A stretch of 64,000 bases of DNA from Planococcus glaciei (GCF_900099655.1 NZ_FNDC01000001.1:310001-374000), one strand, 5' to 3'; numbered from the stretch's first letter, positions 25,705 through 34,456 are shown. Numbers and translations: made by a program. The notes: generated by a model from the letters alone, not told the origin.

Positions 25705-27069
25705 ATGGAATCAATTAAATTCAGCCAAATTTTCGCTATCGGATTTATGCTTTTCGCCATGTTTCTAGGTGCAGGAAATGTCATTTTCGCGCCAATGGTC
25801 GGCCAGCAGGCAGGCACCAATACATGGATTGCCATGGCAGGTTTTTTAGTGACAGGCGTCGGCCTGGTGCTGCTTGCCATTATCGCTTTGACACGCGGCG
25901 GCGGGACCGTGGAGAAACTGGCATCACGCGTGCACCCGGTTTTTGCCATCGTCTTTTCAATCCTGCTGTTTTTAACACTTGGACCGATTTATGTAATTCC
26001 ACGGACAACTTCTGTCGTTTATGAAATCGCTGTTTTCCCGCTGATGGCTGAAAACGCAAGCAATGCACTGTTCCTGTTTGTTTTTTCAGTGCTGTTTATT
26101 CTTTTGACGGTGATCTTGTCATGGAACACAACAAAATTCGTCGACCGGCTCGGGAAAATCATCACACCGATTTTTGGTGTATTGCTGGTTATCCTGATTG
26201 CTAAATCACTGATTACTCCAATGGGCGGCTTCGGCAAGCCAATGGGCGAATACATCTCCGCCAGCAGTGCATTCCTCGAAGGCTTTACACAGGGCTATTA
26301 TACAATGGACGTACTCGCCGCTTTTGTTTTCGGCGGAATTTTCATCAAATCAATCGGAGCCATCGGCATTCAGTCACCGAAAACAATTTCGAAAGTCTTC
26401 ATCCAAGCAGGCCTTATTACTGTCGCCGGTCTTGTGCTGCTGCAAGTGTCAATGGCGTGGCTAGGCGCTACCAGCCTCGACCAGATTGGCTACAAAGAAA
26501 ACGGCGGCGAAGTTCTGGCGCAAAGTGCAGTTGTACTGTTCGGCCAGATCGGCATCTTCCTTATCGGGACAGTCATTTTCCTGACTGGCATCACGACTAA
26601 TGTCGCGTGTTTGTCAGCAGTGGCCGAATATTTCGAACGTCTAATGCCAGCCATCTCGTATAAAAAGTGGCTGATTGTGTTTGCACTGATGGGGCTTATC
26701 ATCACCAACTTCGGCTTAACCACAATTTTGACAATGGCTTCACCGGTTCTGTTGCTGCTTTATCCGCTGGCCATTGCCTTGATTGTCCTGATCTTCGCCA
26801 ACAATCTATTTAAAGGACATCGTTCTGTCTATATCGGCACGATGATTGGCGTCGGCATCGTTGCTGTATTGGATGCTTTGAAGGAAGCTGGAATTGCGCC
26901 CGATGCCATCAACCGGGCATTCGGCTTTATCCCCCTCTTCGAAAATGGGGCAGGGTGGATTGCCACTGGCATCGTCGGCTTTTTCGTCGGGTTCCTTGTT
27001 GCGAAGAGCCGACAGGAAGGCACCGAACTAATTACAAATAATCCGGGCGAGCAAGTAAATTTAAACTAG
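25705..27069 (+). CDS. brnQ: BrnQ-type (LIVCS) amino acid carrier
   Basis: A 454-residue membrane protein with about 12 helices. The family signature is near the N-terminus (FMLFAMFLGAGNVIFAPMVG), with GPIYVIPRTTSVVYEIAV and GGIFIKSIGAIG further on. Family members import branched-chain amino acids with Na+ or H+. As the third gene of a proline racemase/PRODH operon under a sigma-54 promoter, it may carry proline or a related imino acid instead, but the sequence alone does not decide this. It is followed by a terminator. Confidence 0.87.
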   Translation: MESIKFSQIFAIGFMLFAMFLGAGNVIFAPMVGQQAGTNTWIAMAGFLVTGVGLVLLAIIALTRGGGTVEKLASRVHPVFAIVFSILLFLTLGPIYVIPRTTSVVYEIAVFPLMAENASNALFLFVFSVLFILLTVILSWNTTKFVDRLGKIITPIFGVLLVILIAKSLITPMGGFGKPMGEYISASSAFLEGFTQGYYTMDVLAAFVFGGIFIKSIGAIGIQSPKTISKVFIQAGLITVAGLVLLQVSMAWLGATSLDQIGYKENGGEVLAQSAVVLFGQIGIFLIGTVIFLTGITTNVACLSAVAEYFERLMPAISYKKWLIVFALMGLIITNFGLTTILTMASPVLLLLYPLAIALIVLIFANNLFKGHRSVYIGTMIGVGIVAVLDALKEAGIAPDAINRAFGFIPLFENGAGWIATGIVGFFVGFLVAKSRQEGTELITNNPGEQVNLN

Positions 27070-27077
27070 GAACGAAT

Positions 27078-27112
27078 AAAGCCAGCCGCTCTTAAATGCG
27101 GCTGGCTCTTTT
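27078..27112 (+). terminator. Intrinsic terminator of sigma-54 operon
   Basis: Stem AAAGCCAGCCGC/GCGGCTGGCTCTTTT after the brnQ-type gene. Confidence 0.85.
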
Positions 27113-27151
27113 AGTGTTTTAATCCGTTTTGAAGAATGCTGCTAATCTTTT

Positions 27152-27181
27152 TTGAAAATTCCTAAAAAACCATGTTACAAT
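27152..27181 (+). promoter_or_regulatory. Probable sigma-A promoter of sigL
   Basis: TTGAAA, 18-base spacer, TACAAT, located 54 bases before the sigma-54 factor gene. Confidence 0.55.
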
Positions 27182-27234
27182 AGCGCTTATTATTTCTTTA
27201 TATCTGTATGTAATCGTTTTAAAGGAGGCCCATT

Positions 27235-28530
27235 ATGAAAAACGCACTTCAGCAGCAACAAAAACTGAATTTCTCTATGACTCCTGAGCTTAGGCAGGCT
27301 ATTGAACTGCTGCAATATTCAAATGCCGAGCTCGAACGTTACATCCGGGAACAGGAAATGGAAAATCCGCTCATTGAACTGAAGGAAAGGGAAAATAGTG
27401 AAATCGGCACAGCAGAGATTCCACGCTCCTTCCCTAGTCAACGAAGACCGCAAATGCCGCTCGAAACAATTGCCAGCAGCGAAGACAACACAAGAGACTC
27501 CTTATATAGGAATGCCAAACTTATTTACTCCGATGAAGCCGTACAAAAGCTGTTGAAGTTTCTGATTTACAACTTGGACGACAATGGCTATCTGGATTTC
27601 CCTGGACCGGCTGGACCGTTCAGCGAAGACCAGATTGAAACAGGTATTCACCTTCTTCAAAAAGCCGGCCCTGCAGGAATCGGTGCCCGGAATTTAAAAG
27701 AATGCCTGCTGCTGCAAATCCAGTATTTGCATCCTGAAAAAACAGCCGCAAAAAAAATAGTGGAGCACCACTTGGACTTGCTGGCCGCGCGGAAATGGAA
27801 AGAGCTTTCTTCCCTGCTGAAAATTTCTTTAGAGGAAATCAAAGAAATTCATTTGCTGATCCGGACACTTCAGCCAAAACCCTGCTCATTCACTTGCGGT
27901 TTTGTTCCACACTATTTAAAACCCGACATTGTTATAGAAATTGTGAATAACAAGCTTAGCTTTAAGTTAAATGACAGCCATTTGCCCAGCATCCATATCA
28001 ATACATGCTATTTGCCCAATCATCGGCCCAAAGACGAAGCCTCCGGCTATATCAGCAGCCAATTCCAGAAAGTCCAATGGCTTCTTACGAGCATCGAGCA
28101 GCGGCGAGATACTCTTATCAAAATTACGGATGTCCTGGTAGACCGCCAGGAAAACTTTTTCAAACTTGGTTTCGACCATTTGAACCCGCTTACGCTTAAA
28201 GAAGTAGCAGACGAAATCGGCATGCACGAATCCACAGTAAGCCGCGCCGTTTCAAACAAAGTAGTTCAAACTGCTTTTGGTTCCATTGAGTTGAAGCGTT
28301 TATTTTCTTCCAAACTGATGGACTCCGAAGGCAATAGCGTATCCCAGACCGCAGTGAAATTGCTAATGAAAAAATTCATTTCGCAGGAAGATAAGCACAA
28401 GCCCTATTCCGACCAAAAAATAGCTGACTATTTGGCTGCCAGTGAAGGCATTCCCATTTCAAGGCGCACCATCAGCAAATACCGGGATGAATTGCACATC
28501 CCTTCGGCCAGTAGACGAAAAGAATTATAA
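27235..28530 (+). CDS. sigL: RNA polymerase sigma-54 factor
   Basis: A 431-residue RpoN/SigL protein. The N-terminal activator-contact region is Gln/Leu-rich (NALQQQQKLNFSMTPELRQA, then LLQYSNAELERYI). The core-binding domain follows. The DNA-binding part includes LTLKEVADEIGMHESTVSRA and the RpoN box near the C-terminus (ISRRTISKYRDELHIPSASR). Length matches B. subtilis SigL. It lies directly downstream of an operon with a perfect -24/-12 promoter and near its activator, so the regulatory circuit is clustered. Confidence 0.95.
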   Translation: MKNALQQQQKLNFSMTPELRQAIELLQYSNAELERYIREQEMENPLIELKERENSEIGTAEIPRSFPSQRRPQMPLETIASSEDNTRDSLYRNAKLIYSDEAVQKLLKFLIYNLDDNGYLDFPGPAGPFSEDQIETGIHLLQKAGPAGIGARNLKECLLLQIQYLHPEKTAAKKIVEHHLDLLAARKWKELSSLLKISLEEIKEIHLLIRTLQPKPCSFTCGFVPHYLKPDIVIEIVNNKLSFKLNDSHLPSIHINTCYLPNHRPKDEASGYISSQFQKVQWLLTSIEQRRDTLIKITDVLVDRQENFFKLGFDHLNPLTLKEVADEIGMHESTVSRAVSNKVVQTAFGSIELKRLFSSKLMDSEGNSVSQTAVKLLMKKFISQEDKHKPYSDQKIADYLAASEGIPISRRTISKYRDELHIPSASRRKEL

Positions 28531-28538
28531 AGACGAAA

Positions 28539-28573
28539 AAAGCCTTCAGCTCCTATATGGATTTGAAGGCTTT
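28539..28573 (+). terminator. Intrinsic terminator of sigL
   Basis: Stem AAAGCCTTCA/TGAAGGCTTT after the sigL stop codon. Confidence 0.85.
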
Positions 28574-28586
28574 CATTTTCTTTGAA

Positions 28587-28646
28587 TTATTGAGCCGTCA
28601 TGCCGCCGTTTACGACAAATTCCAAACTTGTGGAACAGCCGAGGCG
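28587..28646 (-). pseudogene. Remnant of an SDR gene 3' end
   Basis: On the minus strand this segment encodes STSLEFVVNGGMTAQ followed by a stop. It matches YSTGSEFVVDGGMTAQ, the last residues of the SDR gene that ends at 29216. Nucleotide similarity is high over about 55 bases and then stops. Only the tail of the gene remains, so it appears to be a leftover of a duplication or deletion. Confidence 0.75.
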
Positions 28647-28722
28647 CTCCCGTAGAGCAACTACAAAAAACCTTTCCCCATTTTACCTGGAAATGCTCCT
28701 GCTCCTGCTATCGCTTTTTATA

Positions 28723-28974
28723 CTAAAGCTTCGAATCCAACGACTTTTGCTGCAGTTTATTGTAATACCGGACACTGGTCATTGCGCCTTCATCCACCAT
28801 TTCGGCATCGTCGATCCCTGAAGGCTTCCCTAGATTCCGGACGTATTTGGTGTTTAGTTTTTCCGCCGCTTTGTTCAGCTGCGCTTTTACCTTTTTCCGG
28901 TTTTCACTTTTTGAAAGATAGGCCGTTCCTGCAACAGCTCCCGCTGCTCCAACTAGCTTGGTGATTTTACCCAC
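28723..28974 (-). CDS. Small protein with glycine/alanine-rich N-terminus
   Basis: About 83 residues from a GTG at 28974 (AGAAGGGAAGC upstream). A GTG at 29019 would give 98 residues but has no good ribosome binding site. The N-terminus (GKITKLVGAAGAVAGTAYL) is a short hydrophobic stretch, followed by a basic helical region (ENRKKVKAQLNKAAEKLN). This resembles YtxH-like membrane-proximal proteins. I cannot assign a family. Confidence 0.5.
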   Translation of the reverse strand: MGKITKLVGAAGAVAGTAYLSKSENRKKVKAQLNKAAEKLNTKYVRNLGKPSGIDDAEMVDEGAMTSVRYYNKLQQKSLDSKL

Positions 28975-29171
28975 TGCTATCAGCTTCCCTTCTATTTCTT
29001 TATCCAATGCCTTACTCACAAAGATAAAATGCCTGTTTTTAACCTGGCATTCATTCTTCCTATTCCCTCTTCCTGCAGGAATATGTCTGCAAAGGCAAGT
29101 TGCCTCTTATTGACCACTTTAAAAAATTGCAGGGATTGAAGAGCTTCCGGCAACAAGGCATTGCATACAGA

Positions 29172-29209
29172 AAAAAGCCTCCGGATCCGTTTTGGATCTG
29201 GAAGCTTTT
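29172..29209 (-). terminator. Intrinsic terminator of SDR gene
   Basis: Stem around CCGGATCC/GGATCTGG flanked by AAAAAGC/GCTTTT. T-tract on the minus strand, just past the SDR stop. Confidence 0.75.
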
Positions 29210-29215
29210 GTTCAT

Positions 29216-29950
29216 TTACTGCGCTGTCATGCCGCCGTCCACGACAAATTCCGAACCTGTGGAATAGCTGGAGTCGTCCGATGCCAGGAACAGCACCATG
29301 TTCGAAACTTCCTCCGACTCGGCCACACGTTTCAACGGGATGTGCTGTGCGAATGCTTCGACAGCCGCTTTCGTGTCTTCCTGCATGATCATCGGTGTCG
29401 CGATGACGCCCGGATGCACCGAGTTGACGCGGATGCCGTAATGCGCGCATTCGATGGCGGCCGATTTGGTCATGCCGCGCACCGCAAATTTTGTATCGGT
29501 GTAGCCGATGGCACCGGCCACCAAGCCGTTCATCGAGGAAATGTTGACGATCGAACCGCCGCCTGCTTTTTGCATCGACGGGATAATTGCTTTCATGCCA
29601 AGGAAAACGGAAACCTGGTTGATGTCGACGATGCGGCGGTACTCTTCTTCCGTCGTCTGCAAAATCGATTTCGCCATCGTGATGCCGGCGTTGTTGACCA
29701 ATACGTTAACCGGTCCGAACGCTGCTTCCGCTTCTGTGACAACGTTTGCCCAATCCGCTTCGCTTGTGACGTTCTGCTTGATGAACAAAGCATTTTCGCC
29801 CAGTTCCGCAGCCAGTGCCTGCCCTTTTTCTTCATTCAAATCGGTCAAAATAACTTTTGCGCCTTCTTCAATGAATTTCTTTGCATGGGCAGCACCCATT
29901 CCCTGTGCCGCTCCTGTAATGATGGCAACTTTTCCTTCTAAACGAGCCAT
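29216..29950 (-). CDS. Short-chain dehydrogenase/reductase
   Basis: Classical 244-residue SDR. TGAAQGMGAAHAKKF is the cofactor loop (residues 12-26), LTDLN follows strand 2 (Asp, suggesting NAD(H)), and NNAG is near 88. The active site includes ISSMNGL and a Tyr in GYTDTKFAVRG, and the C-terminus is EFVVDGGMTAQ. It resembles 3-oxoacyl-ACP reductase/20-beta-hydroxysteroid-type dehydrogenases; the substrate is open. It is divergent from a TetR-type gene that probably controls it. Confidence 0.85.
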   Translation of the reverse strand: MARLEGKVAIITGAAQGMGAAHAKKFIEEGAKVILTDLNEEKGQALAAELGENALFIKQNVTSEADWANVVTEAEAAFGPVNVLVNNAGITMAKSILQTTEEEYRRIVDINQVSVFLGMKAIIPSMQKAGGGSIVNISSMNGLVAGAIGYTDTKFAVRGMTKSAAIECAHYGIRVNSVHPGVIATPMIMQEDTKAAVEAFAQHIPLKRVAESEEVSNMVLFLASDDSSYSTGSEFVVDGGMTAQ

Positions 29951-29999
29951 GTGTTTTCCTCCTAAAAATCGAATGTGTTAAAATAAAATAAACTACATA

Positions 30000-30011
30000 T
30001 GTAAATTTACA
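30000..30011. promoter_or_regulatory. Palindromic operator candidate
   Basis: TGTAAATTTACA is a perfect 12-base palindrome in the 151-base divergent region between the SDR and TetR-type genes, next to a second small palindrome ACATATGT. It is a candidate TetR operator. Confidence 0.5.
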
Positions 30012-30101
30012 GATAAATTTATTGATTGTCCATCTAAATGGTTTGATGTCATAATAAATTCACGAATGCGTTCTTTTCCGGACGATACAGGAGGTTCCCA
30101 C

Positions 30102-30686
30102 ATGACAAACAGCGAAGACCGGCGTACGATGCGTACCCAAAAAAAGCTGAAAACGGCATTGCTCACATTATTAAAGGAAAAAGACCTGAACCGGCTGTCG
30201 ATCACCGAAGTCACCCAGCAGGCCGGATGCAACCGGGTGACGTTCTACTCGCATTACAAAGACCTGCAGGAACTGCTCGCCGCTATCGTGGACGACTACC
30301 TCGAAGAGCTTCAGGCATACTTCCGCAAAAGCTTCCAGCACTTGGAGCGTTTTTCCTCGTCGGATGCAGAGCGGCACCTCCCAATTTTTGAATTCCTCTA
30401 CCAGAACCAGCGGATTTCTTCCCTCGTCATCAAAGGCGAAGTGCTGCCAGGCTCCCAGAACCAGTTCTGCGACAGCCTTTTCCAGGTATCGGAACAATCG
30501 CTGCGGCTCGAAGAAGCAAGTGATGTGGAAGTGCCTGCGCTGAACTATTTCATGACGTACGGCAGCCTCGGGTTTTTCCTCCACTGGATCAACGAAGACT
30601 TCAAGGAAGAACCTCTGGCGATGGCGAAAAAACTGGCCGCTCTTCACGGGAAAATGTACGGCGGCGCTGTGGTTATTGAGGAGTAA
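30102..30686 (+). CDS. TetR/AcrR-family transcriptional regulator
   Basis: A 194-residue repressor from the ATG at 30102 (CAGGAGGTTCCCAC upstream). The DNA-binding region is typical: TQKKLKTALLTLLKEKDLNR, then LSITEVTQQAGCNRVTFYSHY (helix-turn-helix, residues about 34-54), then the KDLQELL helix. The rest is a helical ligand-binding domain. The divergent SDR gene is its likely target. The inducer is unknown. Confidence 0.87.
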   Translation: MTNSEDRRTMRTQKKLKTALLTLLKEKDLNRLSITEVTQQAGCNRVTFYSHYKDLQELLAAIVDDYLEELQAYFRKSFQHLERFSSSDAERHLPIFEFLYQNQRISSLVIKGEVLPGSQNQFCDSLFQVSEQSLRLEEASDVEVPALNYFMTYGSLGFFLHWINEDFKEEPLAMAKKLAALHGKMYGGAVVIEE

Positions 30687-30707
30687 TGAACAATAACCAC
30701 AAAAAAC

Positions 30708-30728
30708 CCGCCGATTCTCCCGGCGGGC
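30708..30728 (-). terminator. Hairpin with minus-strand T-tract
   Basis: CCCGCCG/CGGCGGG hairpin. The T-run (TTTTTTG) follows on the minus strand, so it would stop leftward transcription entering the TetR gene. Confidence 0.6.
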
Positions 30729-30736
30729 ACTGGATA

Positions 30737-30844
30737 TGTGGATGATTTTCCTCTAAAACGGGGATAACTTTGCCGTTTCGTCATTCTTGGGTAGTTATCC
30801 ACATGTGGATAAAAATTAAATGCATTACTTCTTTTCTATCCACA
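30737..30844. promoter_or_regulatory. DnaA-box cluster
   Basis: This 108-base gap contains two perfect DnaA boxes arranged as one palindrome, TTATCCACATGTGGATAA (30795-30812). Two one-mismatch boxes flank it: TGTGGATGA (30737-30745) and CTATCCACA (30836-30844). No replication gene is near, so it resembles a dispersed DnaA-binding cluster rather than the origin. Function is inferred. Confidence 0.7.
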
Positions 30845-30855
30845 GCTTATCAAAT

Positions 30856-30885
30856 AAAAACCCTGAGCCAAGTGCTCCGGGTTTT
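30856..30885. terminator. Terminator of HAD gene
   Basis: AAAAACCCTGAGC/GCTCCGGGTTTT stem directly beyond the HAD gene stop. T-rich on both strands. Confidence 0.75.
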
Positions 30886-31557
30886 CTATTTCGATACCTT
30901 CAATTCGTTCAAGCGCTCGATCAATTCCCCGAGCGGCATATCGGCCATTGATTCCAGCCGGTGTTCGACTTCGCAGAAATCCATCGTGTGGGTCACTTCG
31001 TTCGGCACGATGACGCAGCCCATGCCGGCCCGTTTCGCTGCAAGCGAGCCGTTTGCCGAATCCTCGAATGCTACACATTCCTCCGGTTCGAGCCCCAGGC
31101 ATTCCGCCGCTTTTACGTACAGCGCCGGGTCCGGCTTCACGATTTCCACATCATCCGAAGTCCGGATGCAGTCGAAGTAATCGAACAAGCCCAGGTTCTT
31201 GAGATGCTTAGACACCCATGCGTAATCGGAGCTGGATGCCAGCGCGACCTTAAGCCCGAGCTCTTTTGCCGCCTTCAAATAGTCCTCCACACCGTCCCTT
31301 GCTTTTTCCTCAGCAAGTTTCACGTGGAACTTTTCCTCCAATTGTTGCTGCAGGTGCTTGTGCTCAATTTCCTCTTCAATCAGCTCTTCGAGGTAATGGA
31401 ACGGTGAAAATCCGGTCTGTGTGCCAATTTCCTGCTGCCAGCGCTCGATCGGCAGTTCGCTACCGTATGCCGCAAATATTTCCTGCAGCACCCGGTAATG
31501 ATGGGTTTCCGTATCAAGGATGAGTCCGTCAAAATCGAAAATGATTCCTTTGATCAT
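30886..31557 (-). CDS. HAD-superfamily hydrolase (beta-phosphoglucomutase-like)
   Basis: A 223-residue phosphatase/phosphomutase-like enzyme. Motif I is IIFDFDGLILDTET (residues 4-17, nucleophile Asp8 and acid/base Asp10). Motif II is ALASSSDY near 112, motif III is the Lys in VKPDPALY near 147, and motif IV is ECVAFEDSANG near 167. A helical cap follows motif I. The ATG at 31557 has AAAGGAAG upstream. Substrate is probably a small phosphorylated metabolite. Confidence 0.85.
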   Translation of the reverse strand: MIKGIIFDFDGLILDTETHHYRVLQEIFAAYGSELPIERWQQEIGTQTGFSPFHYLEELIEEEIEHKHLQQQLEEKFHVKLAEEKARDGVEDYLKAAKELGLKVALASSSDYAWVSKHLKNLGLFDYFDCIRTSDDVEIVKPDPALYVKAAECLGLEPEECVAFEDSANGSLAAKRAGMGCVIVPNEVTHTMDFCEVEHRLESMADMPLGELIERLNELKVSK

Positions 31558-31710
31558 GGTGCAACTTCCTTTCTTAAAGAGGACACGCTTTTTCCGTATC
31601 CGTTTATTATTATCATTCACCAAAAGGGAAGGAGTAAAACAATCTTCTATATATAGAACGCCTCTTGCTCCCTTGCCGCTCACTCGCAAAAAACTTCAAG
31701 CAAAATAAAA

Positions 31711-31740
31711 AAGCGGAACATTGTAAAAATGTTTCCGCCT
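31711..31740 (-). terminator. Terminator of the catabolic operon
   Basis: Stem AGCGGAACATT/ATGTTTCCGC with TTTTTTATTTTG on the minus strand, past the FAD-synthetase-like gene. Confidence 0.8.
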
Positions 31741-31768
31741 GTTACATCAAATTATTGAATGCTAAAAA

Positions 31769-32557
31769 TTAAGTAGCTACAGCTTCCAGCTGCGCCATCC
31801 AGTGAATCTTCAATAGTTTTGGCAACGCCGACCAGTCGTAATTCAGCTGAATTGTCCGCTTGCATTTAACGGTTGCCACACATTCCACCGAGGACTCCGG
31901 GGTTTCAATCCGCACTTTATAGGTGCCGACATTCGGAAGCGAATAGTTCGGCAACAGCCCGTTCTTCTGGCAATACTTCGTTTGATGGAAGGTGCCGAGA
32001 AGCTCCGGCAACTCGCTCAGCTGCCGGTCCGCCAGATGCTGCCGGATCAGCGTGGAACTGATTTTCTGTTCGTTCCACTTCAGTTCCTCGACAACCGTCA
32101 GACCGACTTGCTGAACATCTGCATAAACGGCGAGCGTCTCCACTGTCCCTTTCGCTTTTGCCCCGTAGGTATAATCAAAGCCGCAGACGATTTCCTGGGC
32201 GTTCAAGCCGACAATATAGTCGTTCAAAAAATCATCCGGCTCCACTTTCGCCAGTTCTTTCGTGAATTCCACGACATAAAACAACTCCACCCCGAGCCGT
32301 TCCAGCTTTTCCGCTTTCTGCTCCAGCGGCTCCAAATAAGCGACTTCCCGGTCGGGAAACAGCACGCTTTTCGGATGCGGGAAAAACGAGAGGACCGCCA
32401 CTGCCAGATTTTGTGCGTCTGCTTGTTCTTTCGCCGTTCGGATAACTTTTTGGTGCCCCAAATGGACCCCGTCAAAATAACCCAGCGCCATGGCTGCCTT
32501 AGGAGCCGTGCGTCCAATGTCCGGTAAGTTCGCCGCATTCACGTAAACAATCTGCAT
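31769..32557 (-). CDS. FAD-synthetase-like nucleotidyltransferase lacking kinase domain
   Basis: A 262-residue protein matching the N-terminal FMN adenylyltransferase half of RibF. GYFDGVHLGHQKVI carries the HxGH nucleotide-binding motif (residues 26-39), VCGFDYTYGAKAKG is near 133-146, and ISSTLIRQHL stands for the usual ISSTRIR. The family's C-terminal riboflavin kinase domain is missing; only a short divergent tail remains. It is the last gene of an operon encoding aromatic meta-cleavage enzymes, 22 bases after the aldolase. A role in FAD supply for the flavin monooxygenase is suggested by context only. Confidence 0.8.
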   Translation of the reverse strand: MQIVYVNAANLPDIGRTAPKAAMALGYFDGVHLGHQKVIRTAKEQADAQNLAVAVLSFFPHPKSVLFPDREVAYLEPLEQKAEKLERLGVELFYVVEFTKELAKVEPDDFLNDYIVGLNAQEIVCGFDYTYGAKAKGTVETLAVYADVQQVGLTVVEELKWNEQKISSTLIRQHLADRQLSELPELLGTFHQTKYCQKNGLLPNYSLPNVGTYKVRIETPESSVECVATVKCKRTIQLNYDWSALPKLLKIHWMAQLEAVAT

Positions 32558-32579
32558 GATGATCCTCTCCTTTTTCTCG

Positions 32580-33572
32580 TTAGCCGGCTAAATTCTGCGC
32601 CACTTCGTAGATTAAATCTTCCTGGCCCCCGACCGCTTTCAGTTTGCCGATCTCCTTCAGGATATCCCGCTCGTGAACCCCGAACTGCTTCGCCGCTTTT
32701 TGGGCATGCAGCAGGAAGCTCGAGTAAACGCCGGAATAGCCTAATATCAAACTGCCGCCTGTGATTTCCTGCGGCTGCTGCATGATTGGCGCGATGACAT
32801 TGTTCGCTGTATCCATCAGCGGATACAAATCCACACCGGTTTCATAGCCCAATTTTTCGAGCACCGCCACCATCACTTCCGTCTGTGTGTTGCCGGCACC
32901 TGCACCCAGTGCGCGCATGCTGCCATCGATAAACGCCGCACCCGCTTCCACCGCAGCCACGGTATTTGCCATCGCCATCGATAAATTATTATGGGCATGG
33001 AAACCGATGTCACAGCCAATCGACTGTTTCAAGGCAGAAATGCGTGCAGTTACGTCGCCCGGCAGCATTGCACCGGCCGAATCCGTCACGTAGACAATCT
33101 CCGCGCCATAGCTTTCAAACAGTTTTGCCTGCTCGACCACTTTATCAACCGGCGCCATATGGCTCATCATCAAAAATCCAGCTGTTTTCAAGCCCAGTTC
33201 ACGGCCGAGTGAAATGTGCTGCGCTGCGACATCCGCTTCGGTGACATGCGTCGCTACCCGCACCATCTTCGCACCAGCTTTTACCGCATTCTGCAGATCG
33301 TCTTTTGTGCCGATTCCCGGAATCAATAGTACCGCGACTTCCGAAGCCGTACATTCCGCGGCCGCTGCTTCGATCAGCTTAAGTTCATCTATGGCCGATA
33401 AGCCGTATTGCAGCGATGAGCCGCCCAAACCGTCTCCGTGAGAGACTTCAAAATAACGAACGCCGGCAGCGTTCAGGCCTTTCGCCGCTTCCCGTACCTG
33501 TGCTTCCGTAAATGCGTGGCGGACCGAATGGCTGCCGTCGCGCAGCGTTACATCCAAAATATTCAGCGTCAT
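32580..33572 (-). CDS. mhpE: 4-hydroxy-2-oxovalerate aldolase
   Basis: A 330-residue class II pyruvate aldolase. [13 protein letters not shown] near residues 9-21 holds metal and substrate ligands, [11 protein letters not shown] near 195 holds the metal His pair, and [14 protein letters not shown] follows. It splits 4-hydroxy-2-oxovalerate to pyruvate and acetaldehyde. The start overlaps the stop of the acetaldehyde dehydrogenase gene by four bases, fitting the known channelled two-enzyme complex. The length is about ten residues shorter than proteobacterial MhpE/DmpG. Confidence 0.93.
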   Translation of the reverse strand: MTLNILDVTLRDGSHSVRHAFTEAQVREAAKGLNAAGVRYFEVSHGDGLGGSSLQYGLSAIDELKLIEAAAAECTASEVAVLLIPGIGTKDDLQNAVKAGAKMVRVATHVTEADVAAQHISLGRELGLKTAGFLMMSHMAPVDKVVEQAKLFESYGAEIVYVTDSAGAMLPGDVTARISALKQSIGCDIGFHAHNNLSMAMANTVAAVEAGAAFIDGSMRALGAGAGNTQTEVMVAVLEKLGYETGVDLYPLMDTANNVIAPIMQQPQEITGGSLILGYSGVYSSFLLHAQKAAKQFGVHERDILKEIGKLKAVGGQEDLIYEVAQNLAG

Positions 33573-34456
33573 AAGGCAACCTCCTTTGCTTGCTGCAGGT
33601 GGCGCGCCAGTTCATTGGCGACTTGCACCGCTGCAGCTGTCATAATGTCCAAGTTGCCGGCATAGGCCGGCAAATAATCAGCGGCTCCCGCGACTTCCAG
33701 GAATACCGACACTTTCTTGCCTTCAAAGACCGTTGCCGCTTTCAAGGAATAACCCGGCACGTATTGCTGCACTGCTTCCACCATTTCGAGGATCGATGCC
33801 CGGATTGCTTCTTCGTGCCCTTCTTCAGCAACCAACGCATGGACCGTATCGCGCATGATGATCGCCGGTTCCGCCGGGTTCAGGATGATGATTGCCTTCC
33901 CTCGTTTGGCGCCGCCCACTACTTCGATGGCGCGGGACGTCGTGCGGGTGAATTCGTCGATGTTTGCCCGTGTCCCGGGACCCGCACTCTTACTGGAAAT
34001 CGTTGCAACGATCTCGGCATAATCGACCGGCACCACACGCGAAATCGCATGGATCATCGGAATTGTTGCCTGTCCGCCGCATGTCACCATATTGACATTT
34101 CCTTTTTCCAGGTGCTCGGTCAAGTTGACCGGCGGCACCACAAACGGCCCGATGGCAGCCGGCGTCAAATCAATCACTTTTTTGCCGGCGGCCGTTAGGA
34201 TATCGCTGTTTTTCTGATGTGCGTAGGCACTCGTTGCGTCAAACACGATATCGACGAGGTCCAGCCGCTCCGCCAAGCCTTCGATTCCGGTCGCAATCGT
34301 TTCGTAGCCGCGGTCCTTTGCGCGCTTCAAACCATCCGAATCCGGGTCGATGCCGACCATGACGCTCATTTGGAGCACTTCGCTACGCTCGATTTTATAC
34401 ATTAGATCCGTTCCGATATTTCCGGAACCGATTATCCCCACTTTTAGCTTTGTCAT
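33569..34456 (-). CDS. mhpF: Acetaldehyde dehydrogenase (acetylating)
   Basis: A 295-residue NAD-dependent acylating dehydrogenase that turns acetaldehyde and CoA into acetyl-Co[17 protein letters not shown] (residues 7-22) is the nucleotide loop, and [15 protein letters not shown] near 125-140 contains the catalytic Cys. The C-terminal dimerisation region binds the aldolase in this family. The gene overlaps both neighbours by four bases (ATGA-type), so the operon is tightly coupled. Confidence 0.93.
   Translation of the reverse strand: MTKLKVGIIGSGNIGTDLMYKIERSEVLQMSVMVGIDPDSDGLKRAKDRGYETIATGIEGLAERLDLVDIVFDATSAYAHQKNSDILTAAGKKVIDLTPAAIGPFVVPPVNLTEHLEKGNVNMVTCGGQATIPMIHAISRVVPVDYAEIVATISSKSAGPGTRANIDEFTRTTSRAIEVVGGAKRGKAIIILNPAEPAIIMRDTVHALVAEEGHEEAIRASILEMVEAVQQYVPGYSLKAATVFEGKKVSVFLEVAGAADYLPAYAGNLDIMTAAAVQVANELARHLQQAKEVAL

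Noticed and set aside
30737-30844. Chromosomal replication origin
   Set aside because: No dnaA/dnaN, no AT-rich unwinding element and only four boxes; a dispersed DnaA cluster is the better reading.
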